Shown here: positions 47,691-60,039 of the stretch, piece after piece
Position numbering within the stretch: the stretch's first letter is position 1
Layout: every line of letters begins with the position of its first letter
Origin: Cinnamomum chago
Taxonomy: Eukaryota > Streptophyta > Magnoliopsida > Laurales > Lauraceae
Length of the DNA: 64,000 bases
Direction of reading: 5' to 3'
Assembly: GCA_038049695.1 (NCBI GenBank)
Contig: CP142451.1
Location: 44,837,001 to 44,901,000, forward strand
Translations under genes and position numbers: made by a program
Notes under the pieces: model-generated
Seen by the model: the letters and a program-made list of their open reading frames with translations, nothing else
What the model was told of the DNA's origin: nothing
Databases searched by the model: none

Positions 47691-49152
47691 ATTACCCAGA
47701 CAACCATTCCAGAGAGCTCATCGCTCGAGCGAACCGGGTTAAAGAAACCATATCACGATGATGTCTTTCGAAGTTTTGAAAATTCAAAGTGTATAAGGAG
47801 CCCGGAATGTCCTCAAACTCAAAGAGTACCAAATTATTATTAGATCGACTTACGGGATCCCTATTTACTTCAAATAAATCTTGAACCGATACTTTACCCG
47901 GAATTTCAATTGTTTATTGTGCTTTATCGATCCCGAGATTTATACTACATGGCTTTTTTCCCGAAAGCATTGAATTACACTTGAAATAGTTACTTGTCTT
48001 GAAGTGCATTGCACCACATGAAACGACAGTGTGCCCTTGAGCACCCCCGTCCTGCCCGTTTATTTATTTGTACTTGATTCACTTGCACATGTCTCGATTT
48101 GTTATTTGACCTATTAGTTGGCACCACTAAGCTTGGATAACCTTGTTGGTCTGATCCACCGTCTTGGAGATCCCCCTCTTGTCCAGCCAGCTGCAGTTTG
48201 GACCCCACTACCCGGTTATTATCGTGGTCTTGTCCCGATGCCGCAGATTGCTACTGTGGTTCCCGATGGCCGGCTCGCTACCGTGGTCATGTATAGTATA
48301 TGTATATGTATTTATAAGATCCACTGTTTCTCCTCACCTCGAGTGACTGAGATCAGTGCCTAGTTATTGCTCTGTCACTTTAATGACAGAGGACTTAGCT
48401 TCGTGTCGTTGGCATCTTGCTTGTTTCCCGTTTCCTTGGTTACCTCTACATGTTTTATAATGCACACTTGTATTTGAATGAATGTTTTATCTCATTCATA
48501 GAAATTGTTATTTAAATAGGTTTAAACGCTTTGAAGGTAAATTCATTTATTATCATATTGTCATTGTATTTTACCCATTTGCCAAACCGTCGTGTTTGAC
48601 CCACTTTTTGGTACTCATGTCCCGTTGTTGGTTATCCCAAGGAGGAGCATGAGGAGGTGGTCGGAGAACTACAGCAGTTAGTTGAGTGGCGCGCCGATGA
48701 TGTCATTTAGACATTCGGTTGTCTCGAGATGCGATTCATTTTGGGAGTTGTGGATAACTCATTCTTTTGGGATTATATTTTGAGATGTATTGGCCTTTGT
48801 TGGCCTCTATTTTTGGGGAATGTAACTAAATGATCTTTTGTTTAAACTTTAACCTTACTTTTGGGTAACATGCTAATGATCATTGCTCATTCTGATGCGT
48901 TACTATAATTGTGTTATTATCTTTATGATTTGAGATGGATTGAATATTTGATTTGCTACACGCTTCCGCACTTAATAGAAATGTTCATATATAGTTGTGA
49001 TATCCTCACCGCGGACACCTGTTGGAAATTAAATAAGTGTGTACACCTTGCTGACACACTATACATATTAACCATTCACTCACCACACTACATCACCATT
49101 AATGTCCCGATCCCGGATTAGGACCTCGGTAACCCGGTCCGGGGTCGTGACA

Positions 49153-49157
49153 GTATT
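49153..49157. other. Target-site duplication GTATT (right)
   Basis: Partner of 45921-45925. Confidence 0.9.
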
Positions 49158-50502
49158 ATACTTCCGTGACCGGCTTTGCGTTCCAAATATTGATGACTCG
49201 AGAAAGGAAATTATGTAGAGGCTCATAGCACCAGATACACCATGCACCCGAGGAGTACAAAAATGTATCATAACCTGAAGAGTAGATTTTGGTGGAATAA
49301 TATGAAGAGAGAAATAGTGGTTTTTGTGTCTCGATGCATGACATGTCAATTGATAAAGGCAAAACATTAGAAGCCTCCAGGTCTTTTGTAACCATTAGAG
49401 ATTCCGAAGTGGAAATGAGAGTGTATCATGGTGGATTTTATTTCAGGCTTACCGACTACTAGTAAGGGCAATAATGCGATATGGGTTATCGTGGACCGTC
49501 TCACGAAATCAGCACATTTTCTCCCGATGAAACCTAGAAAGAAGATGCATATGTTACCTCTCGCAGAGACATTTGTTAATGAGATAGTCAGTCGACATGG
49601 CCAACCAGTTTCGATCACATCGAACGTAGATAGCAGATTCATCTCGAGGTTTTAGAAGACTTTGCATGAGTCAATGGCGACAAAGCTTCAGTTTAGTACC
49701 GCATATCACCCTCAGATAGATGGTCAGTCAGAGAGGACTATTCAGACCTTGGAAGATATGCTACGAGCTTGTGTGTTGGATTTCAAGATTCAATGGGATG
49801 AGAGCTTGCCACGGTGTGAATTTGCATACAATAATAGCTACATTCGAGTATTGGAATGGCACCTTTTAAGGCATTGTACTGCAGAAGATGCAGAACTCCT
49901 GTGTGTTGGGAAGAGGTTGGTGAACACAACTTTCATGGACCGACATTGATTGGTGAGACGAACGATAAGATCAAGATAATTCATGAAAGGTTAAAGGTTG
50001 CCAGAAGCAGATAAAAGAGCTATGTAGTTGTTCGAAGAAGAGATTTAAAGTTTCAAGAGACAAGGTATTTCTGAAAGTGTCACCAGCTAGAGGAAATCTG
50101 AGTTGGGTAGAAGGGTAAGTTGTCAAGGAGGTGCATTGGACCGTATGAGATTTTGAGTCGCGTTGATGACACGGCTCACAGACTTGCCTTACCGCCAAAA
50201 CTTTCTGGTGTACATAATGTTTTTCACGTCTCCATGTTGAAAAAAAGTATGTCCAAGATCCTTCACATGTGTTGCGACACGAACCATTAAAGATTCGAGA
50301 AGATGCTACCTATATTGAGAAATCGGTCAAGATCATAGAAGCGAAGGAGCAAGAGTTGAGAAATCGGACTATCAATTAGGTGAAAGTACTATGGGAAAAT
50401 CATGGACCAGAAGAAACGACATGGGAACTACGGGATCAAGTTCAAAGAAAGTATCATCACTTTATTACCAGATGTTAGTGTTCATTTGGAGGACCAAATG
50501 CT

Positions 50503-50517
50503 CTAAGGGGTGGAGGA
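50503..50517 (+). other. Polypurine tract of the decayed chromovirus
   Basis: TAAGGGGTGGAGGA precedes TGTAAGACCCAG and is nearly identical to the array polypurine tract. Confidence 0.8.
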
Positions 50518-51086
50518 TGTAAGACCCAGATCCAGATTTGCTTTGTTCAGCATCGTTTAAGCCAATATTAGATCTTAAGTGCGATTAGATGACATTTAGC
50601 TTAGATTGTGAGCTCGATAGATTTTCCAAAGCTTTGGGAATTTTTTAGAGCCATTGAATTTAGCTTGGCACGGGCCGGGGGTGGCCTGTGGGACCGTGTT
50701 AGTGTGGGGAGAATTGATTCTTGATATTTGGAAGATTATGATTTTTTTAATTCCTTTGATTTGTCAAATTAGCATTTACAACTTTTATGTTCTCTCCGTT
50801 CATTTTCAAAATTCCGAAATCCCATTTTTGAGCAAAAAGGGCAAAACAAAATTTTCACCTCGAAATTTGTGCATGAATTTCAATGTTTGTAAAATCATGT
50901 GAAAATTATATTTTTGGAAACTAGATATTTCGACGATCATTTTACTCTCTTTCGTCGATCTCATCCGAGACCCGCTTGATGTTTTTCATTTTCTACATTA
51001 GTTTATTTTCCTTAGGATTAGTCTATGTGAGTTTTATTCCTTGTCGCTCATTTTGCTAAGGGACTAGCAAAAAGCTGGTTGAGGGG
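50518..51086 (+). repeat. Partial 3' LTR of the decayed chromovirus
   Basis: It starts TGTAAGACCCAGATCC after the polypurine tract. It keeps the GGAAACTAGATATTTCGACG block of the other gypsy LTRs but differs elsewhere, so it is a third related family. It stops at about 51086, where another LTR begins. Confidence 0.75.
50929..50958 (+). promoter_or_regulatory. Conserved inverted repeat in the third gypsy LTR family
   Basis: TCGACGA and TCGTCGA arms, at the same 23-bp register as in the array LTR and the solo LTRs. Confidence 0.55.
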
Positions 51087-52674
51087 TGTGATAAGTCCAC
51101 AAAATTAGGTCATTAGGTCATCATTTCATGAGCATTTGTGGACTTAATTTGGTTTAATTACATAAATTACACTCAATTTCATGATTTCATGCATTTGGGG
51201 TTATTTTTGGAAACATGGTCAAAATAGGTCAAAATTCATCACACTGCATGTCTTTTATGAAATTAAGGTTTTCATCTCATTTATCACCCCAAAATCAGTT
51301 TTTATTTTTTTTGGCTTCATCAATATATACCTACTATTTTTGGCACCATGTGCTATGTTTGGAAAGTTTGTCATTTGGGTGCATCATTAGGCATGTAGGG
51401 TCCCATGCATGATTCTTGTTTATTTTCTTACTAGTAATTAATATTAAATTGATTTCTTTCAATTTGTAGGAAAAATCAACATAGGTCCCACACACCCCCA
51501 TTGCATGCCAACATAGAAGCTTTCATTTGTGCACAATTATTTCCGGATCTTTCAGGGGCAACAACTTAAAATGACCATAATTATCAAACCGAGTGTCGGA
51601 TCAGCACAATCTAGCCACCGTTGGAAAGCTCTTTTCGAGTAGATATCCGTGGAACCAAAGATTACATAAATTAGAGCTATATTGAGGGAGATATGACCTT
51701 AGGAAGTTGTCTACTACAGTTTTAGGCGGAATTGCAAGAAATCTCAATATTTGGAAAGTTTCTTCCCTCTACATCATCATGCAATTTTTGGAGATATTCT
51801 TGGAATTATACAAGGAAGGTGTGTGCATCAAGAAACCTAATAAGGCAAGGAGATTTCTCAAATTTAAAAGTCTTTCCAAAGAAAGAAGTTAGCTTGTAGC
51901 CTAAGCAAGAATCTTTACACATGAGGAAACAAGAGCCCTAAAGATGAGAGATTCTTTACTTAAAAAAAAAAGATTTACAAAAAGTATGAAAAGGAGTCAT
52001 GGGGAGGAGCTGGACGTGCAAGACTTTTGGTAGCAACTTTGGAGGCTCTCTCTCCCTTCATTCCATTCCACTCCACTCCTTTCTCTCTCTAAGTACCTTT
52101 CTTCTTTTTTCTTTTAATTCTTTTAGGCATAGGTTGAGAGGCCATGTTGAGAGAATGAAAGGGAGAGAAGAATATTAATTTCTTGTACTCAAAGATCAAG
52201 AAATAAAGACACTACTTGGATTGATTATGCGTGTTCTTTATGTAAGTGACTTAATTTTCTCTTTCTAGTTCTTTTATGTATTTTGATTGGAGACAACATT
52301 TCACATGATTAGATCTAGGTTTCTGAAAATAAATAAATGGATTAAAGGTTCCAGAGACATCAAGTGACCACTTGCATTTTTTTTCCTACTCTGAGAATAG
52401 AGGACTTCATTATCGCATTTTCAATACTCATATGATCGTCTTGTTTCTAGATCATTGATATATCCTTTCCGCTTTTCATTTTTTCCACCCATTTTGTTTT
52501 TATTTTAAGTTGATATTCTGATCATTTTTTTTTTACTTTCAAATTCTTCATTTAGAAACCCCAACTTGCATCTTTTTAACTTTCTATTTTTATTACTTGC
52601 ATAATCTATGGTTGGAAAGTATTTTTGTACATGCATCATATTTAGAAATTGCATTAGAATAAGCTTTTGCTGCT

Positions 52675-52679
52675 GAAAT
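52675..52679. other. Target-site duplication GAAAT (left)
   Basis: Matches 54357-54361 exactly. Confidence 0.85.
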
Positions 52680-54356
52680 TATTGGAAGTAGGTGGGCCTC
52701 GTGGATAGGTTTTAAAAACTTTTTGACCCACTTGACTCAGGGATCAACTATCTAGAAGGCTATAACCCAATCCAGGATGCAATCCCTCCTTCTCATCAAT
52801 CATGTACAGTAATATAACCCATCTAGAAGATAGAAATCAGCAACTACAAGCAACAAAATAATCTACCACAAGAGAAGCAGATTATACCTTTGGAGCCCGG
52901 TAGTGCTCTAATCGAGGAGAAGACAATCAACTAGAACAAGAACTCTTCTTGAAGCAATTAGAGATCTCCAAGACCTTGTTGTCTTCCACCCTATGACCCT
53001 CTATCAGATCTCTTTTCTCAAGAAGATGTGTGGGATCTCCAAGAGAAAACCCTACTAGAAAATCTAAGGAACTAGAAGGCAACTAGAAGAGAGAAGAGGA
53101 GAAGAAGAGTTGTGCAACACTTGCACTAGAGGCTCTTGGGCGTGGGTTTTGTGTCTTGAACGTCCAAGGGGTGTTTCCCCTTATATATATAGTCCTCATG
53201 CAACCTCCTTTTCTTACTTCTCTTACTAATTGCATAAGAAGTCTCACTTCCATACAAATTAGTAACTTGTCATGCTACTATTACCACTATTAGAAGTCTC
53301 ACTTCAAATAGAAATAGTAAGTTTCTAATTCCTCCCTATTAGAGTTTAAGTAAGAATATAATCTTTTTAATACTCGGGCTAGCGTGGGGACCACTAGGGA
53401 TTCCTTAGAACGCTAGCTCCAACTGGGACACGCGATCCCACATCTCATGTACAATTCTGACCCATAGTTAATTGCAAATAACACCACTATATAAATGCAA
53501 TTGCACTATAGTCTTAGGAATAAATTACAATGAAGACCATAAAGTTCCATAGTATCACAAGTAGACCCCTCTATCAATATCCATGGATCAATTGGAATAA
53601 ATCTGTCTCATCCAATCTTAGATCCACATCTTATTATCCTTGAGCCTCAATTAATCACAGTGATCATCAATACCATCCGATTAACTCTTAATCGAGATGG
53701 GTGCGCACTTACTAATGATAAATCCATTAATTGGCACAAGGGGATAATGTAGATAGATTCCATCTTGATCATTGTATGTTCCCACAATCCTATTACCACG
53801 TACCCAAGACCCCGAGGTGTTGACCTACAGTTGGCCTCACTCAATGGTGACTCAAAGCAAATGAATAGGTAGAAACTTGAGTTCATCAATGTCTCAGAAT
53901 TAAGAGCCTATTGCTAGGGAATTATAAGAGCAGTCCTTAAATCGAGATAGTATTTCATAAGATGCTTCTCATGGTCCTTCAATACATACCAGCACCGTGA
54001 CCCAGGATCTTCCATTCTAATGATCGAGACAAATCACACTATCTCATAGTGATCAAAGTGTTGTAACCTTATCAGATGAGATGCCTAGTCTCATCACTGG
54101 TTGTGAAGATATTTTAAGTACAAGATTTGTGACACATGTCTCTCGTATGTGGATCTCATCCATATACATATCTCACATCTAATATACCAATGGGACCCGG
54201 TTCATCTCATGAACCATTATGTCATTTGTATTGGTCATGTTCATAAAGTAATAAACGCCATTCATCTCATGAAAGGAAAGCATGATTTTATTGATAAATA
54301 AAGAAATTAATCAATTTACTACATTAGCTAATGGATTGATACCACACAATCTAACA
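52680..54356 (-). mobile_element. Solo copia LTR, reverse orientation (1677 bp)
   Basis: Reverse-complemented, it begins TGTTAGATTGTG and ends near CCACCTACTTCCAATA, where the terminal CA appears mutated. It matches the forward copia LTR at 60040-61799 along its length, for example GAGATGAATGG, CTCGATCAT, CCCACGCTAGCCC and the end block. GAAAT duplications on both sides and absence of internal sequence make it a solo LTR. Confidence 0.88.
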
Positions 54357-54361
54357 GAAAT
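54357..54361. other. Target-site duplication GAAAT (right)
   Basis: Partner of 52675-52679. Confidence 0.85.
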
Positions 54362-55277
54362 TACAATGCTTGATGGCTAATTTGAAAGATCAAATTCGGA
54401 CCTTATACATGAATAATGAAGAACACAACATTGTTACAGCAGTTTCAGGCTATTTTTCTCTCAAAAGTGCGTGATTTGAAAATTAGGCAAATGGGCTTAA
54501 TTTCCATCGAAACTTTGTAGAATTAATATTTGTTCACAAGTCTTTGAAACCCTTGAATTTCAGCCAAAAATAACCTAGGAAACCGTGTCAACCAGAGGCA
54601 TAAACAGGGGTACCCAACAAAGCTTGTATCAGGTTTCTAGCGCAAAATTGCTCAACTAGGCATCTTTAGGTGATCATATATTTTTCGTTTTAAGTCCTTT
54701 TTCCATTATTCCTTTTTTGTTGTGTTCATGCATCATCAGAGTATTGATCCCAGCCATTAGATTTAAATTTATATCATCTTAGGCCAGTCGTACAATCCAA
54801 CAAAATTGGGCCTGTGCAAGAGTTTCCATACTCAATTTTTTCAACATGCATCAGATTTTTAGGAACTTGTCTAGAATTGCATTTTTTTCATGTAGGATCT
54901 CATAAATCATTCATATTTACATTGTAATTTGTTGTAGGAAGTTTTTTTTTTTTTAATTTTATATTAAATTGGTTGTTTGATTTGTGTATTCTTTTGCAGG
55001 TTTTTTTAGCTTAATTAGTAATATCTAGATTAGGTTTCTTTATTTAGATTAGTGTTTTTATTTTTTTGGAAATTATTGTAATTAATTTTTTTTACATTCA
55101 GTATTTTACCAAAGTTGATGTAATTTAATTAGTTTCCAATTAGGCCAGATTTATTGTTTATTTAGGATAGATCAAAGTTGGAAAGTTTCACAAAAATCAT
55201 TGCTCCCTGTGGATCGACTTGGACTCACCAGATTATTACTACAATTGCACCCTACACTTGGGGTCCGATCAAGTTTT

Positions 55278-55295
55278 TGGCGCCATTGCCGGGGA
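55278..55295 (+). other. Primer-binding site of the Athila-like element (tRNA-Asp)
   Basis: TGGCGCCATTGCCGGGGA is complementary to the 3' end of plant tRNA-Asp with one mismatch (A for G at the eighth base). This primer choice is typical of Athila and Tat elements and marks the 5' end of the internal region. Confidence 0.8.
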
Positions 55296-55795
55296 GCGCC
55301 AATAAAGGTAACTTTCTGACTTTTCTATTTAAATTGTGCATTACTTTTGGCATCTTGCTAGAAATAGGGGGTGCATCATGGAATGTTGAAACTGACCTAA
55401 TTTGGATTAGGAAAGTGCATGGAATGTTAGCAATTCACGTCATTGATTTTTAGAAAACTCCAAAAAGTTACCAAAATTTTCTAATTCTTTTTTAGGATTT
55501 TTTTTTTGTGGTTAACTCCTTAAGGAAGGAAAGTGAAACTAAGGCTTAAAGCTGCATTCTTTGGTTAAACTCGATGCCTAAGAAAAGCCTTGTCTCAAAA
55601 GGGGAGATGGTCAAGCTATTCGAGGTAAGTTGTTTTTACGTGGGACCGTTGTGACCTCACCACTTACCTGGGGGCTAACCTGGTCGAGTTAACTTCATAA
55701 GTTCAAGTTAAGGGCTGAGGTGAACTTTTGAACCTTTAGTGAGGTTAGTTGCTATTCTAAGTTAGTTTCTTTATTTCCACCAGTTTTTTTTTTAA
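55296..55795 (+). other. Leader between primer site and gag of the Athila-like element
   Basis: About 500 bp without a convincing gene, including a run of pyrimidine- and purine-rich segments. I see nothing further in it. Confidence 0.5.
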
Positions 55796-57528
55796 ATAAA
55801 AAAATTCAAGATTCCCAAAAAGAAGGATAGGCCCCCGCCAATTTGGCAAAGAGATTCAGGGCATAGATTAAGAAGGAAGGAGTCTCCAATTAAGAGAAAT
55901 ATTGAAAACCTTGAATCTTCAAATCCATCAAGTTCTTTGAGACCATCACCATTGTCAAGTGGGTCTAGTAGTGGCAACAACAATGATAACTGCAATGGCC
56001 GGAATGACAATGATAATAATGGGGAGGTTAACCAAAGGGCTAGGAGTTTACGAGAATACCTTCAACCCACACGGACAACCACACCTTCTTGCATGGTCGT
56101 CCCACCCAATGTGGGGAATTTTGAAATAAAGTTGGGTGTGATACAATTACTCCCTAAGTTCCATGGCCTTGATTCAGAAAGTGCATACTTGCACTTAAGA
56201 GAATTTGAAGAAGTATGTGCCACTTTACACTTCAATAATATTGGGGAGGACATAGTCAAATTTAGATTATTCTCTTTTTCACTAAAGGAGAAGGCAAAAA
56301 TATGGTTGCATTCCCTTAGGCCCAATTCGATTACCACTTGGAATGTTATGGTGCGAGAATTCTTGAAAAAGTTTTTCCCGCTTCACAAAACCAACACTTT
56401 GAGAAGACACATGATGAATTTCAAAAAAAAGAAAAAGAGTCTTTCTTCAAGTGTTGGGAACGCTTCAAAGAGCTCTTACAAGCCTACCCACATCATGGAT
56501 TCAAATCATGGCGTGTAATTGGTATGTTTTATGATGGGCTAACTTCTAAAATGCGCCAATTCGTTGAAACGATTTGTAATGGTGAGTTTTTTTATTAAAA
56601 ACCCAGATGAAGCATGGGACTACTTACATTCTCCGGTAGAAAGTGCCCAAAATTGGGACACTTCGGATGGAATTGATAATCCAAGGCAATTGAATAATCC
56701 TAAGGGAGGGGGAATATATCGACTTCAGGAAGATGAAATGGAACTCAATGCAAAAGTAGCCTCCCTAACTAGAAAAATTGAAGCCATGGAAATGGGGAGG
56801 AGTAAACAGCCTGTCACCGTGTGTGGTATTTGTGACTGTGACACCCACTCTTCGGAGGATTGCCCAACAATCCATGCTTTCAAAGAGGTGTTACAGGAAC
56901 AGGCCAATGCAACCAATCCTTATTAGAGGCCTTTCAGCAATTAACTCGGTAACTTGTGTACAACCCCACCTGGAGGAACCATCCGAACATCATTTGGAGG
57001 AATGGGCCCAATGCTAATCATAAGCAGGTCCCCCAAAGACCTACACATCAAGGTGGTGGCTTTAGGCCCTTAACACAAGGAGCCCAATACACACCACCCC
57101 CTCCACAGTCTCAAAATAGGTCTTTGGAGGATCTGCTGACAAATTTAATTGAAACTCACAATTCCAACATTCAAAACAATCAACAATCCTTTCTAGACTT
57201 TCAAAAGGAGGTGAGAACCTCAATTGGCTGACTTAGCAATGCCCTTCATATCAGGTAGAAGGGGGCTTTCCTAGCCCAACCACACCCGAACCCTAAGTGG
57301 TAATACGAAGTGGCCAATGCAAGTCCCTCTACTTTAAAGGAGCAGGTGCAAGCTGTGACCACTTTGTGGAGTGTTAAAGAAGTTTCGAAAGATGATCCAA
57401 AAAAAGGAAAATCACCTATATCCTCAGATAAAAAAGTTTCTTCAAATAAGTCTGAATCTAAAGAGGTCTTAGAAAAGGTTGTTGATGACAAAGGGAAGGT
57501 ACTTGAAATTTCTGAGTACAAGCCTATG
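55796..57528 (+). pseudogene. Athila-like gag, frameshifted and interrupted
   Basis: Coding similarity starts after a stop at 55793 with no ATG visible at the front. In order it shows a basic N-terminus (FKIPKKKDRPPP), the Gag core (LPKFHGLDSESAYLHLREFEEVC, then KAKIWLHSLRPNSITTW), a frameshift in an A-run near 56430, the continuation ESFFKCWERFKELLQAYPHHG to about 56590, a second frameshift, and a zinc knuckle at about 56822-56863 (C-X2-C-X4-H-X4-C). Then come a stop near 56924, a YNPTWRNHPN stretch from about 56956, a stop at 57229, and a Lys/Ser-rich tail. The frame is cut at EYKPM (57528) by a reverse gypsy LTR. No pol is present in the window. The Athila assignment comes from the Gag motifs and the tRNA-Asp primer. 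Confidence 0.85.
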
Positions 57529-60039
57529 TGTAATGCCCCAATTCTGGATACCGAGAAAATCGTCAAAATATCCGAAGTTGGCACGCTAGTTCCCGGAAAG
57601 TTCTAGAACTTCCAAGATCATAGGCCCACAGTGAGGTCCAATTTAAAACTTTTTTGAAAGATATAAGATCAACAGTTAATAATGCGGAAGCATGTGAATA
57701 TAGCGGAAGCAATGATAAGGTATCATAAAACTGTAACAAATGTAGCAGGGTTGAAATCCAGCCTAAAGTGTCAAAGTTATAAGGGAAATATTACAATTCC
57801 AATCATTACCCTACTCACTACAAAATCACTCGAAAACCCAAAAATAAAGAAGAACTCTCACACCCCAGGTGTCGGCTCTCCATCTTCCAGCTCTACATCC
57901 ATAGTCCCCTACTACGAGTGCCTCTATTAACGTGAGCGCGCCGTCCTCGGGACCGGGGTCAAAACCTAAGCACCAAGAATGGGTCAGATCTAAAGATCTG
58001 ACAAGTCACAGTATACAAATAACATAGGATACATGTATCAAAAGGAGTAAAGACAGTTACACAATTAAAAAGAATATCAAGGTACATGATCTAGGCAGTT
58101 CAGCAAGATAAGCATTTAGAATCAGGATAAACATAATATCTAGTCTAATACAATATGGCACATTCACACGAGCTAGATTCTGGGGAAAGACTAGCCTCAT
58201 AAATCACACTCAACAGTCTCACCACACTCATCACTCGAGGAGACTGGACTCAGCATCACACCGTCCGTCTAAAAACATAGCTCATCATGATAGCTCACTC
58301 AACACTCATAAATAGCTCCTACCGGTGATGATCAGTCCAAAGGCTGAGCTTAGAACAACTGAGTGAATGTCTATGCTGACTCGAGGAAACATTAAAGGTT
58401 TGTGTCTGTCTAGGCTTTGCCTTGCGTGAACAAGGTCCTAACAAGGTCTCTAAGAGGTTCAAGTATCAATTCAATCCATGGATCACAATCCAAGTCCTTG
58501 TCCACTTGTTGGATCCATACCAAGGCCCATCAGGTACATGGCCTGATATAAAATAGTCCAAACGAGGTAACAAGTTCATTTCCAATGATAAACAGTTCAT
58601 TCTCCTGCAAAATAAGTTATAAGTCCAAAAGAATCCACCTCTCCAATCTAAGGGTATACACATCCATACTTAGGTCATAAAAGGGCCCGCCTAGCCACAG
58701 ACACGGGTCAGTGTTCTCCCAATCACACCATCAGGTCACCTCTAAGTAGTCCTAGGTTCAAGTCATCCATTTTCTATTTAATTAACAGTTATAAGCTATA
58801 GTAAGGACATAAGAGTGACAGTGATAAGATAAGTGAAGTAAGAACTTCAAGTATAAGAATCAACAGGGAAATATCAATAATCCAACCTAGGTAGTGGTCC
58901 ACATTTGGGTCCAGGTTTATCTCAGGTAATTTGATCTCTAAATGGAGTCTCAAATGCCAATGGATACTGTGTTTGGTGCTCCTGAAGTTACGGGCATCAT
59001 TGACAACATTTAAGGATCGAATCATCATAGATTATCCAACCAAGACCCTACTTGGTGGTCCTCACGAGTCAATGTTGAGCCACACCATTGACTCGTGCTT
59101 GGCACATCAATAAAAGTCCATTTGGATGGTCAATGGGCCCCACAAACGATCACAACCTCAAAATGTGAAAACTGGAAAATTAATGTATACAGTGTCCTCG
59201 GTCGACCCGGCACAGGGCTCGGTCGACTGAGTGCACTGGTCTATCAGGATGTTGACTCCTAGGTCAACCTTCTATGCAGTGTGCTCGGTCGACCTCCTGG
59301 CCTGGTCGGTCGACCGAGTACTCTGGAAATATGGGTCAAGCACCTGGCAGGCAATGTCCTGATCTCAGGAGTTCACTGTGTGTTCCGTCGCCCTCCTGGC
59401 TTGGGCGGTCGACCGCATACATAGGGAAACCTGAAAGAGATGTCCCAGTTCTCTGACATTTTTCACTATAAACTCTGTGTGCTCGGTCGACCCGGGACAT
59501 GGTCCGGTCGACCACACACACTGAATTCTAGGTCTGAGGCAAAAATCCAACTCTCAGTTATTTCCTGTAGAACCAGTGTCCTCAATCGACCCGGCACAGG
59601 GCACGGTCGACCGAGCACACAGGATTGAGAAACCTGTAGAAAATAACTAGGACTTAGTTTCTTCCCAATACAGTGTCTTCGATCGACCGACCTGCAAGTC
59701 TGTCGACTGAGTACACGCAACCTTTAGAATTCCCAGGATTATGGATTATTTCTCCTTCAACCCAATTTTCCATCAAAACTCATCCAATCTCGTCCAAATA
59801 TCACATGACCATCATAAAACATAAAAAAGACTTCAATACACAACCATCCATCACCAAACGGGCCATTGATCTTCCAAATGAGAGAACTCATCCATCAATG
59901 ACCATAAATCCATGAAACTAAGCTCAAATGGTAGATCTAACATAACTGCAACAATTGAATTGAAATTACAGAATCAAAAGAGAAGTAAACAAGCATTCTA
60001 TGCTAAATAGGTATATTGTACTTGCCTTGATCAAATTAT
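57529..60039 (-). repeat. Reverse-oriented gypsy LTR (fourth family), cut at its other side by a copia element
   Basis: Read on the minus strand it ends ...GGGGCATTACA at 57529. It contains a GCGGAAGC/GCTTCCGC block about 150-180 bp from that end, a TTTTGACCCCGGTCC block, and an AAGGCAAGTAC block near 60020, in the same order as in the array LTR. This order sets the orientation. It interrupts the Athila-like gag. Its 5' part lies beyond the copia insertion at 60040 and outside the window, so a target duplication could not be tested. Confidence 0.72.
59190..59715. repeat. GGTCGACC minisatellite in the fourth LTR family, about six units
   Basis: Units of roughly 85-100 bp start with CAGTGTSCTCGGTCGACC-like segments near 59190, 59277, 59374, 59476, 59574 and 59671, most followed about 20-25 bp later by a second GGTCGACCG-type palindrome. 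It occupies a place in the LTR comparable with the CGGCTAACCGCC module of the other families but is unrelated in sequence. Confidence 0.8.

Larger units (their letters stand above)
45926..49152 (+). mobile_element. Solo LTR 2 of the second gypsy family (3227 bp)
   Basis: TGTAAGACCCCGACCC start, GGGTCGTGACA end and flanking GTATT duplications. It is collinear with solo LTR 1 over its whole length, with scattered differences, so these are two independent insertions of one family. It carries the same inverted repeat, TATA box and palindrome module. Confidence 0.92.
45531..50480 (+). pseudogene. Decayed chromovirus pol fragment (RNase H end to chromodomain), split by a solo LTR
   Basis: Homology to the array Pol begins abruptly at GAGAAATTTG 45531, in the last part of RNase H, and runs through the connector to 45925. 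It resumes at 49153 with a YFRDRLC segment, then the integrase zinc region, integrase core, GPY/F part and a chromodomain ending near 50480. Stops and frameshifts are frequent: TAG around 49217, a lost frame in the zinc region, TAG 49653-49655, a frameshift near 49840 and a deletion near 50060. In the integrase core the second catalytic Asp of D,D35E is Asn (AAC 49623-49625, TSNVDSRF), while the first Asp and the Glu remain. Its own polypurine tract and LTR start follow. Gag, protease and RT are missing. It cannot encode a working protein. Confidence 0.9.
51087..55271 (+). repeat. 5' LTR of an Athila-like element, interrupted by a solo copia LTR
   Basis: The right end is firm: CCGATCA at 55271 lies 6 bp before a tRNA-Asp primer site, and GCTCCCTGTGGATCGACTTG upstream resembles the LTR end of Athila-type elements. 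The left end is placed at TGTGATAAGTCC, where the third-family LTR stops, but no target duplication supports it. Removing the inserted copia LTR and one GAAAT leaves about 2.5 kb. Sequence inside is A/T-rich and noncoding. Confidence 0.55.

Noticed and set aside
56420..56600. Programmed frameshifting in the Athila-like gag
   Set aside because: There are several frameshifts and stops, one in a simple A-run. Decay explains them better.
59998..60002. CTATG as the right target duplication matching CTATG before 57529
   Set aside because: The reverse LTR appears to continue past this point to 60039 (AAGGCAAGTAC block), and the preceding bases do not fit an LTR end. It looks like chance.
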